A DNA stretch of 64,000 nt from Polymyxa betae. Its lineage: Eukaryota; Endomyxa; Phytomyxea; Plasmodiophorida; Plasmodiophoridae. A program made the translations under genes and the position numbers. The notes under the pieces are model-generated. The model was not told the DNA's origin, did no database searches, and saw nothing but the letters and a program-made list of their open reading frames with translations. The stretch is taken from assembly GCA_003693705.1 (NCBI GenBank), contig RBZT01000415.1, positions 124,001-188,000 on the forward strand. Direction: 5' to 3'. Shown one piece after another: positions 10,056 to 20,905 of the stretch (position 1 is the stretch's first letter; each line of letters starts with the position of its first letter).

Positions 10056-12920
10056 ATGGCGTCAACATCAGCCATGGACGATCTCGACGAGCTTCCATTC
10101 GTCATCGACACAACTGGGACACCGGTTGACGTCACTTCAGCTGTCGATCGTCGCAAATCGACCATTTTTGTCCGCAATTTGCCGTTCGACTTCACCGACG
10201 ATCAACTCCAGCGAAAATTCGAATCAGTCGGCCCCGTAAAACGTTCTTTTATCATCACTGGGAAAAAAGCAAGCCAGGGCTCCAGAGGGTCAGTATGGGC
10301 ATATTCCTCATCAACTGAAGTCACTGATTGACCATAAGATTCGGCTTTGTTATTTACGCCGATGAGAACGACGCCCAGGATGCCATCAAACAGCTCCATA
10401 ATACCGAACTCGATGGCCGTAAGATCAAGGTCGAACTGGCTCGGACGCCGAGCGACGCCACATCAGCCGCTGGTACGCCCGCTCCCCGACGCCAACAACC
10501 GGTCCGCCGTCGGCAGTTCTCCAAGAAGAAACCGGCACCCGGGAATGAGAGCGTCGTCATCTTAGAAGGCATTGACCCGAAAGCGTCGCCCAAATTTCTG
10601 TAGGCTCTGCAATTTTTTTTTGTTAACGACCCTATTGCTAATGAAGCCCACAGAGAAAAGAAAGTAAGAAGATTCGGACCTGTATCGATCTTCGATTTCC
10701 CTGCGGCAGAATCCACGTCGACATGCAAAGTGGCGAGGATCACTTTCGCTTCAGCTGAAACGGCACGCAAAGCCGTTCGCAATCTGGATAAGAAGGCGCT
10801 GGTCGTCGAGGGGTCGGAGCCGATTCGAGCAGGCTGGGCCGATGGCAAATGTGCCCGCGTCATCTTGCGAAATATTCCCTTTAACTGCAAAGAGCCTCGA
10901 CTGAAAATCATCCTGAAGCAGATCGGCAAGGTATTCTTTGTTCTGTTTTCTTCTCCTGCCTGAAGAATTCGTTGTTCGTTTCTGCTTTCATTTTCTCTTT
11001 GCTGCCTTCGTTTGTTATCCTGTTCGAGTGTTTCGTTGCTAATCCGATAGATTGTCTTTCATCATTCTCATGCTTCCCGGAGCTGAATTTCTGAAATATC
11101 AACTTCAGGTGAAAGAAGTCCACCTGCCAAAAGATCCCGAGAAGGGTGATGACTGCAACAAAGGCTTCTGCTTTGTCCAATTCGAGCAGTTTGCTGACGC
11201 CGCCAAAGCCGTTGCTCAGGGCTCCGTCAAGCTTGGTAGTATTGCCTGTGATGGCGTAATCACAATGTTTAAACAATTTTTAGGTGGACGAACCGTGGCT
11301 GTAGATTGGGCTTTATCTAAATCCCATTATCTCTCGCATCAGAATGATGCGGAAAGCGATGCGCCATCGGATGGCGAGAATGACGCAGCATCCGGCTCGG
11401 AGTCAGAGCTTGATGTTGATGTCGCCGACGCCATCGAGCAGGCTGAAGTCAGTGATCAAGAAGGCTCAGAATGCAGTGATGAGGACGCCGTTGAAGTTGA
11501 AGAAAACGAGAATGATTCCGAAGATGATTACAGCCAAGACGATAGCAACGATGACGAAGAAGGCGAAGATGACAACGATGATGTTAAGCCCAAGCAGGAA
11601 CGAGCTCGATCATCTCGCGATGTTCAAGAACAGCGCTCAGTTTTCGTCAGAAACGTTCCTTTTGAAGCCAGCGAAGATGCTATCAAACAGCTGTTTTCGC
11701 GATTCGGGAAAGTCAAATCCGTCATGATTGTCATGGATCGTGTAAGATTCGTGTGCTCGCTTATTCAGATCGCTAACCGTATGTTAGGATATGCAACGTC
11801 CTAAAGGCAGCGCCTTCGTTCAGTTCGAAGATGCAACAGCTGCTTGGGAATCAGTGAAATTCGCGGCTTCTGGCTGGTCCGAACTTAATAATCGGACAGA
11901 CAAGACTCGTCTTTTCAAAACTGTGTCTGATCATGGTAATATTGTCTGGCTTCGATTTGGCTCTAGAATTTCTTGACACCGAATGTTTTTTTTTTCAAGA
12001 TTTTCTCGGAACTGAAACTTAAATAGGTCTGCAATTGGGCGGACGTACGCTTGATGTGACGTTAGCTGTTGATCGATCACATGCGGCCAAATTACAAGAT
12101 GAAAATGGCAGAACGAAAAAGGAAGACAAGAAGCAAGCCCATCTTGTCAAAGAAGGCTATATCAATGCCGAATCTTCAGCTGCCAAAGGTATGTCTGAGT
12201 CTCATGCAAGATGCCAATGGCCTCAAAGATTCACGATGGGTTCTCAGGTCTGAACAAGATCGAACTGGCGATGCGGTCGAAATTGTACAAAGAGACGACG
12301 AAGAAGCTGGACAACCCGAACTATATCATGTCGAAATGTCGTCTATCTGTGCATAATCTCCCAGACGATATCGATGAGAAACGTCTCAGGTTGATAACGT
12401 TGACGTTTTCGCCAGATTTCATTCTCATTCTGATTCATTAGGTCGTGCTTCACTCAAGCTGTGAAAGAGGCGATACCTGTTGCGAAACCCATCGTGAAAC
12501 ACTGCATAATTGTTCGGGACAAGAACACTCTTGGAAAGGATGGAAAGCCCAGGTTCTCTCAATCGGTTGAGTTATCGTTGTGGGCTAACAGTTTTCAGGT
12601 CGTTGCATTACGGATTTATCGAATTTACTGAGCATGAACATGCTTTGGCTGCATTACGGGCTCTGAACAACAAGCCGAACGGTCTGGGCCCAAAAACGCA
12701 TCGTCCCGTGATCATGTTTGCTGTTGAAGACATGCGAAAGTTGGCGTTGCGGAAGGCACGTCTAGCGAAATCACAGCAGAAAATGAGTCTGGGGCGACTA
12801 CAGAAACGCCTGAATGTGTCTGTGCCGAATCCCGCAAAGGGCGGCAAGAAAAGGAATCGTGATAGCAACCAGCCGCAGTCTGCAACTCAAAGGCCTAATA
12901 AGAAACGATCTAAAAAGTAA
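10056..12920 (+). CDS. RBM28: Nucleolar multi-RRM protein, RBM28/Nop4 family
   Basis: Nop4/RBM28 binds pre-rRNA in the nucleolus and is required for 60S subunit biogenesis. About ten exons join in frame. RRM1 starts near residue 38 with RNP2 IFVRNLPF and RNP1 split by an intron as RG|FGFVIY. A divergent second RRM contains VILRNIPF and GFCFVQF. A long acidic Asp/Glu/Ser linker follows (11340-11600), typical of the family. RRM3 has VFVRNVPF and GSAFVQF; RRM4 has LSVHNLPD and YGFIEF. The C-terminus is strongly basic (KKRNRD, NKKRSKK), as expected for nucleolar targeting. The order RRM-RRM-acidic-RRM-RRM-basic tail matches the family. The ATG at 10056 opens the first exon directly before RRM1. 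Confidence 0.9.
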
Positions 12921-13246
12921 TCTGCATGGATTTGGTTTAAACACTGGGGTTTTGCAAACGTACTTCGTTTTTGAGATCAAAAATCGCACCAGCTTGCTCA
13001 ATTGAATACATTACAGAAAACCATCACTTTGAATGTCATTTCTACGCACACATAAAATAGCTGGCAGAGAAAGCTGCCTAATTAGCACAACGTTCTTCCA
13101 TCTTGATCTCTGTACTCCATAAAAAGAGCGCATGACATCATTAGGGTTTGGTCACTGTGTGCATTGTCGTCAACTTGATTGTCATCGTTAAATCTGTTAT
13201 TAACGGTTGCTGTTGGCACTGTTCTAGTATGTATATCTCCCGAGGC
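12921..13246. other. Intergenic upstream of minisatellite
   Basis: Downstream of RBM28. It holds no recognised gene and leads into the repeat block. Confidence 0.45.
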
Positions 13247-13474
13247 GTGTTCAGATGACATTGGTATCTGGAGTATTCAGATGACGAGTAGTCAGATGAC
13301 ATTGGTATCTGGAGGGCGACATTGGCATCTGGAGTATTCAGATGACATTGGCATCTNNNNNNNNNNNNNNNNNNNNNNNNNNNNNNNNNNNNNNNNNNNN
13401 NNNNNNNNNNNNNNNNNNNNNNNNNNNNNNNNNNNNNNNNNNNNNCTGGCGTATTCAGATGACATTGGTATCTA
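13247..13474. repeat. Minisatellite, unit about 26 bases, interrupted by a gap
   Basis: Imperfect tandem copies of a unit close to GTATTCAGATGACATTGG followed by TATCTGGA. Some copies read GGCATCT instead of GGTATCT, and a truncated copy (GGCGACATTGG) is present. The array runs into and out of a block of N, so its true length is unknown and the assembly probably collapsed here. Confidence 0.88.
13357..13445. other. Assembly gap (89 N)
   Basis: Unresolved bases inside the minisatellite. The flanks on both sides are the same repeat, so the gap is most simply explained by failure to assemble the array. Confidence 0.99.
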
Positions 13475-13670
13475 ATATGGGCTGATTGATACTGGAACTT
13501 GTATATGGGCTGATGGTGGCCCCAAGCGCTATATGAGAATTAGTTTCCCATACAAACGGGATGTGTGGTCAGGATGGATTGCGGATATAAAGGCCCTCGG
13601 TTTTCAAGTGTTTAAATTGAATTCTTTTCTGTTTCGAAGCTGATTGCCAGCGATTCCATGCTTGGTGTTA

Positions 13671-15465
13671 ATGGGTAATCTGCAGTCGAAACGAACCGAA
13701 AGCCCAGGAGAGCTCCCACCGCTTGACAGCGTAGAGAACATCAGGAAGCGGCTATGGTTGCTGGCCTCTGCCAATGATCCCGTTTATCGTGCAGCTTTCG
13801 GTGAATACGTCACTCATGATGATATTCACGATTTACTCAAGTCCAATATGATCTTACCTAAGATGTCATTACCCCATCTGCATGTAATTCATGGATTACT
13901 TTTTGTTCTCCAACTGTTAAGTCGAAATACCCTTTTTTTAATATAGGTTTGTTTGAAACCGTTCTTAAGCAGACCAGCTTACCATTTCTTATTACCTTGA
14001 ATGTTGCTATTCTGAGATGATTGTTAGATATTTCGTGGCGATGTTTACGAGAGTCGGTATATGGTCGTCAGAAGACTGATTTCAGGTCGATACACCTCTG
14101 TCTGGCTAGCAGTTGATCTCAGCACCTATACAACCCGAAATAATCCATCTTGTGAATCCGTAGCCATCAAAATCAGCCGACACGAGCTACACTATTCCAA
14201 AGGTATTCGGCTTGAGATTGAGCTGAGAAGCAGAATATTACGAGCACTGGAGTCGGCCCATATACCTCGAACGCATTCCGGTGTGGTTCGGGTAATGAGC
14301 CATTTCTACCTTACTGGTGTCGGAAGCAAACATATCTGCTTGGTTATGGAACGAATGCGCTGTGATGCTCGTGCTTTATTGAATTTATGTGCATCTCACC
14401 GCCTACCTGTAGAAACAGTTCGTCTAATTGCTCGTGATGCTTTACGTGCATTGGATTTCCTGCATTTTCATTGTGAGCTTGTACATACCGATATCAAGCC
14501 TGCAAACATTCTCGTTGCTGTTGACGAAACTCTGTTATCCTCTGGAAAATATGTTGATCCACCAGATGATGACACATGTGAACTTGAAGAGCTGCGACGT
14601 CCTCCGCCTGTTGTTAAAATCGGGGATCTCGGTAATTCCAGCGAAGTGACTGCTCCCAGAGTCGTGACAGCGATTGGAACCCTTAATTATCGAGCTCCAG
14701 AAGTCCTACTTGGAATGCATTGTTCGTACAAATTCACTGTTTCAATTAGTGCCTCATTTCATTTTCCTTTTTCAAAGTTTACGGATTGTTTCATTTTAAC
14801 TCTAAACCTCTGCTTTCAGATAATACCAATTATGATGTTTGGTCCCTAGCCTGTACCATATTTGAACTGCTCACTGGAGCCAAGCTCTTCGATCCTAAAC
14901 CGGACCCTGACCGCAGCCTGAACGAGTTCGTTGACATCCCTAAATTTTCGCCAATTCATTGACAATCATAGATCCGAAGCTCTTTTAGCAGAAATCTACA
15001 AGATTATTGGAAAGCCCCCTCAAAATCTCAGGCATCTTCCACAAGCGAATCTTTACTTCTATCAGGATGGAACATTCCGTCGCGATTTGGATATGGAAAC
15101 GGATACGTGGTCTATTCAGAGGCTTCTTCGCGAAGCTCATGGATTCGGTCAGGAAGAAGCGGCAGGGATTGAGGACTTCCTTCGACCTATGCTGCTTATT
15201 GACCCATCTCAACGCATTCAATGCAGAGATGCTCTTAGACATCGGTGGCTGAAGCCTGTCATGTAAGTCTTCTGCTCTTTATCCATTTCGGGTGATTACT
15301 GTCGTGATTGCTGTTCCAAAACTTTGTTTAGCTATCCTTGCTATAATCGCAATGATAACCTTTCGTTGTCATAGACGTGACGAACAGCCTGTTGTAACAA
15401 CCACCGCCGGAAGATTGGATGAGGCGTTGCAGGACTTCGGGAAGGGTACTACTGAGTCCTCATAA
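13671..15465 (+). CDS. SRPK-type serine/threonine kinase with N-myristoylation signal
   Basis: SR-protein kinases phosphorylate Arg/Ser-rich splicing factors. The joined protein has the SRPK hallmarks: VWLAVD in the N-lobe, AIK lysine (SVAIKIS), HTDIKPANIL as catalytic loop (His-Thr-Asp in place of His-Arg-Asp, as in SRPKs), DLGNS in place of DFG, YRAPEVLLG, then the exon restart NTNYDVWSLACTIFELLTG and a C-terminal RHRWL-type end. The glycine loop (LISGRYTSVW) is weakened. The spacer between the lobes is only about 25 residues, much shorter than in human SRPK1. The chosen ATG at 13671 gives MGNLQS, a fitting N-myristoylation motif; an ATG nine codons upstream is possible. Five or six exons, the last one short (from about 15375). 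A plasma- or endomembrane-tethered SRPK is inferred, not shown. Confidence 0.88.
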
Positions 15466-15631
15466 TGTTAGTATTTTATTGTTTAGAAGTATGCCCAGCA
15501 TAAAGAGTTTTTTTACGCTAACGTTGTTTGTTGCTTAAATAAATCGTGTACTATGTCTGACAGTCTGTGACATTCTGCAAGTTACGCAAATTCAAAAATT
15601 TATTTTTCTAATTTGATGAACTATATTACCT

Positions 15632-16650
15632 ATGTCTGATGACGATCTCCCTCCAGGCATCATTTTGCAGTCCTCAATCTCTCAGCAAACAGCGCCTTGT
15701 TACATACAATACGAGGGACCGTCTGTGGCCACGAACCATACCGCTATGGAAGAAACTCGTCGGAAGTTGGTTGATAAGTTTTTCGACGAAGTCGGTGCGA
15801 TATTCTCAGAACGCGAGACAGTGCAAACGACTTCTGTCATGACACAAACAGATTTATTTGGAATATCAAATTCCAGTGCCACTTTAACAGCATTAATATC
15901 AGGTCTTGAATCTCGTCTTTGTCAAATTGAGCCGCCATCGTTATCGAAAAGATCGCTGTGTCGTCTGTATGATAAACCACTTGTCAATTGCGATATCAAA
16001 ATTCATTATTTGTAGAGAACTTGACATGCTTAAAAGAACGCTCCCAGAATCGCCTGAAGTCCAAAATTATCTCTGTGAAAGACTTCGATCTTTGGCTGTC
16101 AAGGTGAACGAGGCCTTGGATGTTCAGGAAGAGCAGGGCCAGACGATTCGTCAATGGTCGCCTTCAACCAGATCATATATATATTCGCCGTCAATGACAA
16201 CATCTTGGGTGGACGTCACGTCGCTGGTCATTCGAGGATCGGATCTCGACAGGTTCGTGGCAAAGGCTGAAAAGTTCGCCGGCGTTCTTCGCCCGCCTTT
16301 TATAGAATCCAATACTGCTTATTTGAATTTTAATTCGGTGACCGCAACTCTAAAGGCGCTGTCTGAGCTTGGAATTGCATTGCTTCGGAAGAACGATCCC
16401 GAATGCTGGATTCAGATTCCTTGCTATACGATGCTTTTCATTCGTTATTTGAACTGTAAAGACAACACTTCAGGTACTCTTAAGGGGTTCGATATAATTC
16501 TACTGATGTGTGACTTCAGGTTCATATGTTCCATTGACATTTCAGGCCGGTGTGAAAAGGAGATTAACAAATGCGATTGAAGACGATCGACTCAAAAAGT
16601 TTCAAGCTTTGAACACTCAATGGCGTCAAGCTCAAAACCAGTTAAGATAA
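15632..16650 (+). CDS. Conserved-looking protein of unknown function
   Basis: Three exons join in frame to about 300 residues. Introns run near 15970-16015 and 16474-16518, and the product ends in a basic helical segment (VKRRLTNA ... QNQLR). Residues 35-60 and 115-150 are helical and charged with coiled-coil tendency. No catalytic motif, signal peptide or membrane segment is visible and I do not recognise the family. It follows the SRPK-type kinase on the same strand with 166 bases between stop and start; this closeness is general in the window and does not imply a shared role. The ATG at 15632 is the first in the frame. Confidence 0.7.
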
Positions 16651-16857
16651 ATGCCATTCTACTTATTCTCCTGCTCTCTGTCAAATGAAGCGAGTTCAAG
16701 GTACAACTCAACTCTGAAGCTTTAGACAGGAAACAGTAAACGAGCACATCGAACACATCCAAGATCTAGTGGATGTACCAAAGACAATGATATCACTGAA
16801 TCTTTAGCCCTTGAAGCTGACCACCCAACGGATGCAGCCTGATGGGAATCGGCGCGA

Positions 16858-17562
16858 TCACCTCAAACGAGCCTGATTTCCGCCTTTTCCGATGGTAATC
16901 GAATGGCGCTGTTCCAATATATTGTTGAATCGAGGTCTCAAAGCTGCAAGCGATCATCAGCCTAACAACATGCAACTAATGGGCCATGTAGCTACCTCTC
17001 CAGACCATTCAAATCACCAAGATAAGGTATCGTTAGAGCCAGAAGAGGAGCAGCCTCCTCATCGACTGGGCTAACAGTCCCCGAGAGTTCACTCAGTGAC
17101 CCATAGCTACGTTTGCGAGCGGATTCTGTTGTCATTGTCAATATGGGACGTCCATTTTAATTCCTGGAAGGAACCTTGACGAGTGTCCAACGGCGTCTGC
17201 ACCTGCTGCTTAGCCTGACCTCGCTTTTTACATTGAGGGCCTTGACATTCGGCCTGATCAACACAATGCGGGCAGACGAAGAACACCTCGCCTTTCTCGA
17301 TCAGGTCCTTCCATTGGCGAAATTCTTCGATCGTCTGGGGCACACCTGGGCCCCTTAATTTCGCTATGCAAGCCCGGCGTGAACAGAATACCTATTTTCT
17401 GTTTATTGCTGGTTGGCATACGGAAGCAGTGCTCACTTTTCGGCAGTTTTCTAAAGAGCATGCAACCTGTTCAGCAACTTTATATCTGCCAGATCTTCTG
17501 GCTGCATGATCACAGAAATGACATGCACTATTCTGTCTTTTTCCAATGCCACTCTCAGCCAT
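16858..17562 (-). CDS. zf-4CXXC_R1 (CDCA7-type) zinc-finger protein
   Basis: Assembled from short exons. The ATG at 17562 opens exon 1, which holds ACHFC and VACSLENC. A 46-base intron (GTGAGC...ATAG) ends before KVFCSRRAC. The next exon continues to WKDLIEKGEVFFVCPHC and AECQGPQCKKRG. This spacing of Cys pairs, with the CPHC before a final C-x4-C and a Lys/Arg-Gly end, matches the zinc-finger domain named for monoamine-oxidase A repressor R1 (zf-4CXXC_R1), known from CDCA7, which recruits the HELLS remodeller for DNA methylation maintenance and binds hemimethylated DNA. Whether this is a true CDCA7 or one of the other zf-4CXXC proteins cannot be decided by eye. The last two exons, including the stop at 16858, are tentative. 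Predicted length is about 180 residues. Confidence 0.7.
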
Positions 17563-17794
17563 TAAATACTATTTTTCACGGTAGGAAAAATAATTATGAG
17601 TGGGCGCACGCTGAAGGTCGGAAAATTGTTTGGTCGAGATATTCCCAACCTGGCACGAGTCTAAGACGCCAATGTGACACGCGTCGTTGCTTTTCAAATC
17701 TTCTGTTTATCTATGCTGATTTAAATTTTAAACATATCCCGCCACAGCTGAATGCAAATGTTCATGATAATGACAAAGAGTTTAATCTGTTGAA

Positions 17795-19990
17795 TTAATT
17801 AATGACTTTATACTGATATGCTGGATTGCGATGGAATCCCATCTGGAAAGCCAGATCATCTGCTTCTTTCGGGCCGCGTGTTCCAAATTCATAAGGTATC
17901 GGAGCAATATGCTGCTGTTCTAATTGATGTAGAACGGGTGTAAATATCGACCAAGCAGCAAGTAATTCGTCGTCGCGAACGAATAAGCTGTGATCTCCAC
18001 GAATAACATCCAGTATCAGTCGCTCGTAAGCATCAGGAAGGCCTTGCAGAACTCTTTCCTTGAGACCAGTAAATTTCGAAGATTACGAATATGAACAAAA
18101 CTTACAAATCGCTTTTTGTATGTCAAATCGAGCTCGGTCGGATGCAGTTTGGACTCTTCTTGCAGTCCCGGTTCTTTGGTCATTAACTTCAGGTAAATGG
18201 CTTCATTCGGTTGAACTCGAAGGACGAGCTCGTTGGGTGCTGCTCCAGCAGAGTTATACAAATCTCCAGGGGGACGTCGGAACTGGATTCTGATTTCTGC
18301 TTTACCGCTGTCGAGTCCCTTTCCGCATCTAACCACAAATTCAGTGATACAGGGATTTTCGCATTTCGCTTCGCTACTTGAGAATGAACGGAGTCCCATC
18401 CCAGCGGCTGTTATTGACATAGAGCACTGCCATTGCGAACGTAGGGGTTATAGAATCCTTAGGAACGCCATCATCTTCCTGATACCTATAAAAGATCAGG
18501 TGGTAAAACATTAGAAACTGAGCATTTGATTTACCCTTTGACACCAGAGGAGTTAGCAGTGAATTGTCCTACGACCAGATTTTCTAGTTCGACCGGTGGA
18601 ATGCAACGTAGCACCTTGACCTGAGCCCTCCAAATCACGCATCGATATCGCTTGCAAAAAGAAAGACATACTTTTTCATCACAGATATCAGTGGAATGCA
18701 AACTGACCGGCTGCTCCATGGCAACCAGCGATAGTATTTGAATCAGGTGGTTCTGCATTAAATTTAGAAAACAATGCTCTTCAGTTTAAAAGTAACATTA
18801 CTTGCATGACATCACAAATTATACCATATTTATCGAAATACCCTCCACGACCGACAGTGCCTAGCCAAATATTCATTGAAACCAAAAATCCTCGTATCTT
18901 GAAGACAAATTTGGAGAAACATTCCCTATTGCCAAATGTAAAACAAAGTACCTATATTCTCTTTGAACGTGATGGTCACTAGTTCAATATGGCGACTGTT
19001 CCAGACCGGTTCAAAAATAGAGTTGGCGAAGCGTATCGCCGATAGATTTTGAACCATTTCTTTGCCAAGATAATGATCGATACGATAGATATGGTCTTCA
19101 CTGAAGTATTGCACCAACTCGGAATTCATTTTGGCCGCGGATGCATAATCAGATCCAAAACTATTGCAGTCAGGGTCAATGAAACACGGCTGCTACTTAG
19201 TTTACGGTTTTTCAACTACGAGGCGATTCCAACCACTCGATGACATCTACAAAGCAATTAACGCTAATGCCATGAGCTAAAAGCAAAACATACAGCAAAC
19301 TTCTTTAATCTCATCGCAGAAGGAATAAAGACATTTGGAGGTATTGCCAGATAAAACAGTCTAAAACAGGTGAGTGAAATATTGAGGATCAGCAAGCGCT
19401 CAACCGATTGGCCGGAGTAGAGTGCCCTTCAAGCTTTGCACAAAGGTCGTCGAGTTGTTTGAATGCGTCATCAGAATCATACCTGTATTGAGCTGTAGGA
19501 AATCAAGCTCTAAACTGACCCATTCTCACTTACAGGCCGCTCATGTAGAAGCATTTCTGTAGAAACGGTATCTGTTCCTCTTTGTCTCTTTTTGACGACA
19601 TCATCCGCTGGCGAAAATCTTCGTCAGAGATATGCGTCCTAGCGAAGCCGATTATATTGAAGTTCTCCGGCAGCAGCTATAAATGCTGTCAAAAATGCAG
19701 AAATATTCTGCAAAGGCGAACCTTAGCAAAGTATAACGCCTGCAAAGCAGGAAAAGTTTTCTTTTTTGCCAAATCGCCACTGGCTCCGATTACTACAACG
19801 GTCAATGCGCTCTCTGTTGGTGGACCATCTATATCTTCACGAGCAAGGTTAACAAATGACCAGCAGGAACGATACTCCCCAAACCATGATAGGATTCTTT
19901 TACATTATGACAGGGTCTCGATTGCAGCAATCGCTTCAGCTGATCGTTCTCTTTTTGCAGACGCTGGATCTCTATCTGGTAATCGGTCAT
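17795..19990 (-). CDS. zwf: Glucose-6-phosphate 1-dehydrogenase with N-terminal helical extension
   Basis: The enzyme catalyses the first, NADPH-producing step of the oxidative pentose phosphate pathway. Seen in order: the Rossmann NADP loop [17 protein letters not shown], the EKP|FG motif split by an intron, the catalytic [52 protein letters not shown], the [11 protein letters not shown] stretch and a C-terminal [18 protein letters not shown]. It ends without a peroxisomal tail (last residues YKVIN). The ATG at 19990 starts a roughly 60-residue leader before the dehydrogenase; its first 25 residues read as a Leu/Lys/Glu-rich coiled coil ([14 protein letters not shown]). That extension is not part of the usual enzyme. 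Introns are about 50 bases. Confidence 0.93.
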
Positions 19991-20185
19991 GGTCTAGATT
20001 GAATGAATTTGAAGGATATGAGAGGTCGAATGACTATGAGAGAACCCACTATCCGTTCATCTGTCAATGCCGTTATCGCCTGTCGCATTTAACCCGAACT
20101 TTCTCGAACATGATACAGTAGGTACCCTCTACTGAGCAGACATTGACAGACATCAAAGACTTGCATTTTCCAGAAAAATTTCTGT

Positions 20186-20905
20186 CTATCTTGTATTACT
20201 GCATGCATTAATCCATTCAAAAATTCGGCAATTGGCAACTTCCATAGAGTTGTATGCTGGTAAGAGCAGGGTAAATTGATTGCGATTTCCAACCGGAAGA
20301 TGCGAATCAGGCTCGGATACATTTGCATTTTTGATCGTGAACATGAGTGAGGAATGCTCGGACAGAGCGTCGAACTCGAGATAGCTTATTAAATTGAAAA
20401 ACCTAAACAAACCATTGAGAGATTAAAAAGAATATTGAAAAAAGGATCATCGAACATTTGCAGATGATTTGTATCAAACTGCTGAAGACACTTCCAGAAA
20501 TAAAGGCATGATGGCGAAGAAGACTCGAAGTCCATATACTTCGTTCGTTCGCGAAGCATGCTTAGATTCACATGGGGAGACCCGCAGAACTAACATTTAT
20601 GATTAAGTTCAAGAATGTAAATTGATTGCAAAGCAAGTACCGTAGAGCGGAACTGCTTCCAAGTTAGCAGATCAAAAGTAATCGGTGGGATTACTGAAAT
20701 TAATCCTGTGCGGATAGCTTGAGCCTGAATGTCCCATTTGTTTCCATCGTGATCTGCAAATAATTGAGATAACCATCTTATGACGCTCCTCTAAACGTAC
20801 CTGGAATTTCGACAGGTTGGACGATTGCTTTCCAAACCAGCCTGTGCAAATCCATCGTGATTTTGCATCCATACAGAGATCCAAAACCCAAGAAACAGCC
20901 AACAA
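20186..20905 (-). other. HECT domain of the giant protein, catalytic Cys replaced
   Basis: N-lobe end: FLGFGSLYG with TMDLHRLVWK, matching the family's LG...LR...PLDLxLxPLVWKxL. Then AIRTGLISVIP, LLTWKQF, a 50-odd-base intron, FCGSPHVNLSMLRERTKY and FWKCLQQFD. The C-lobe reads FFNLISYLEFD in place of FLRFVWGRSRLP, then DSHLPVGNRNQFTLLLPAYNSMEV. In active ligases the position of this Gln is the catalytic Cys of the T-C-F motif. The bases at about 20275-20283 leave no alternative reading in frame. Confidence 0.78.

Noticed and set aside
13357-13445. ORF running through the N block (13179-13475)
   Set aside because: Translation across N is meaningless and the flanks are minisatellite.
19582-20121. 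179-codon plus-strand ORF
   Set aside because: Antisense of the G6PD first exons, which carry [10 protein letters not shown] on the minus strand.
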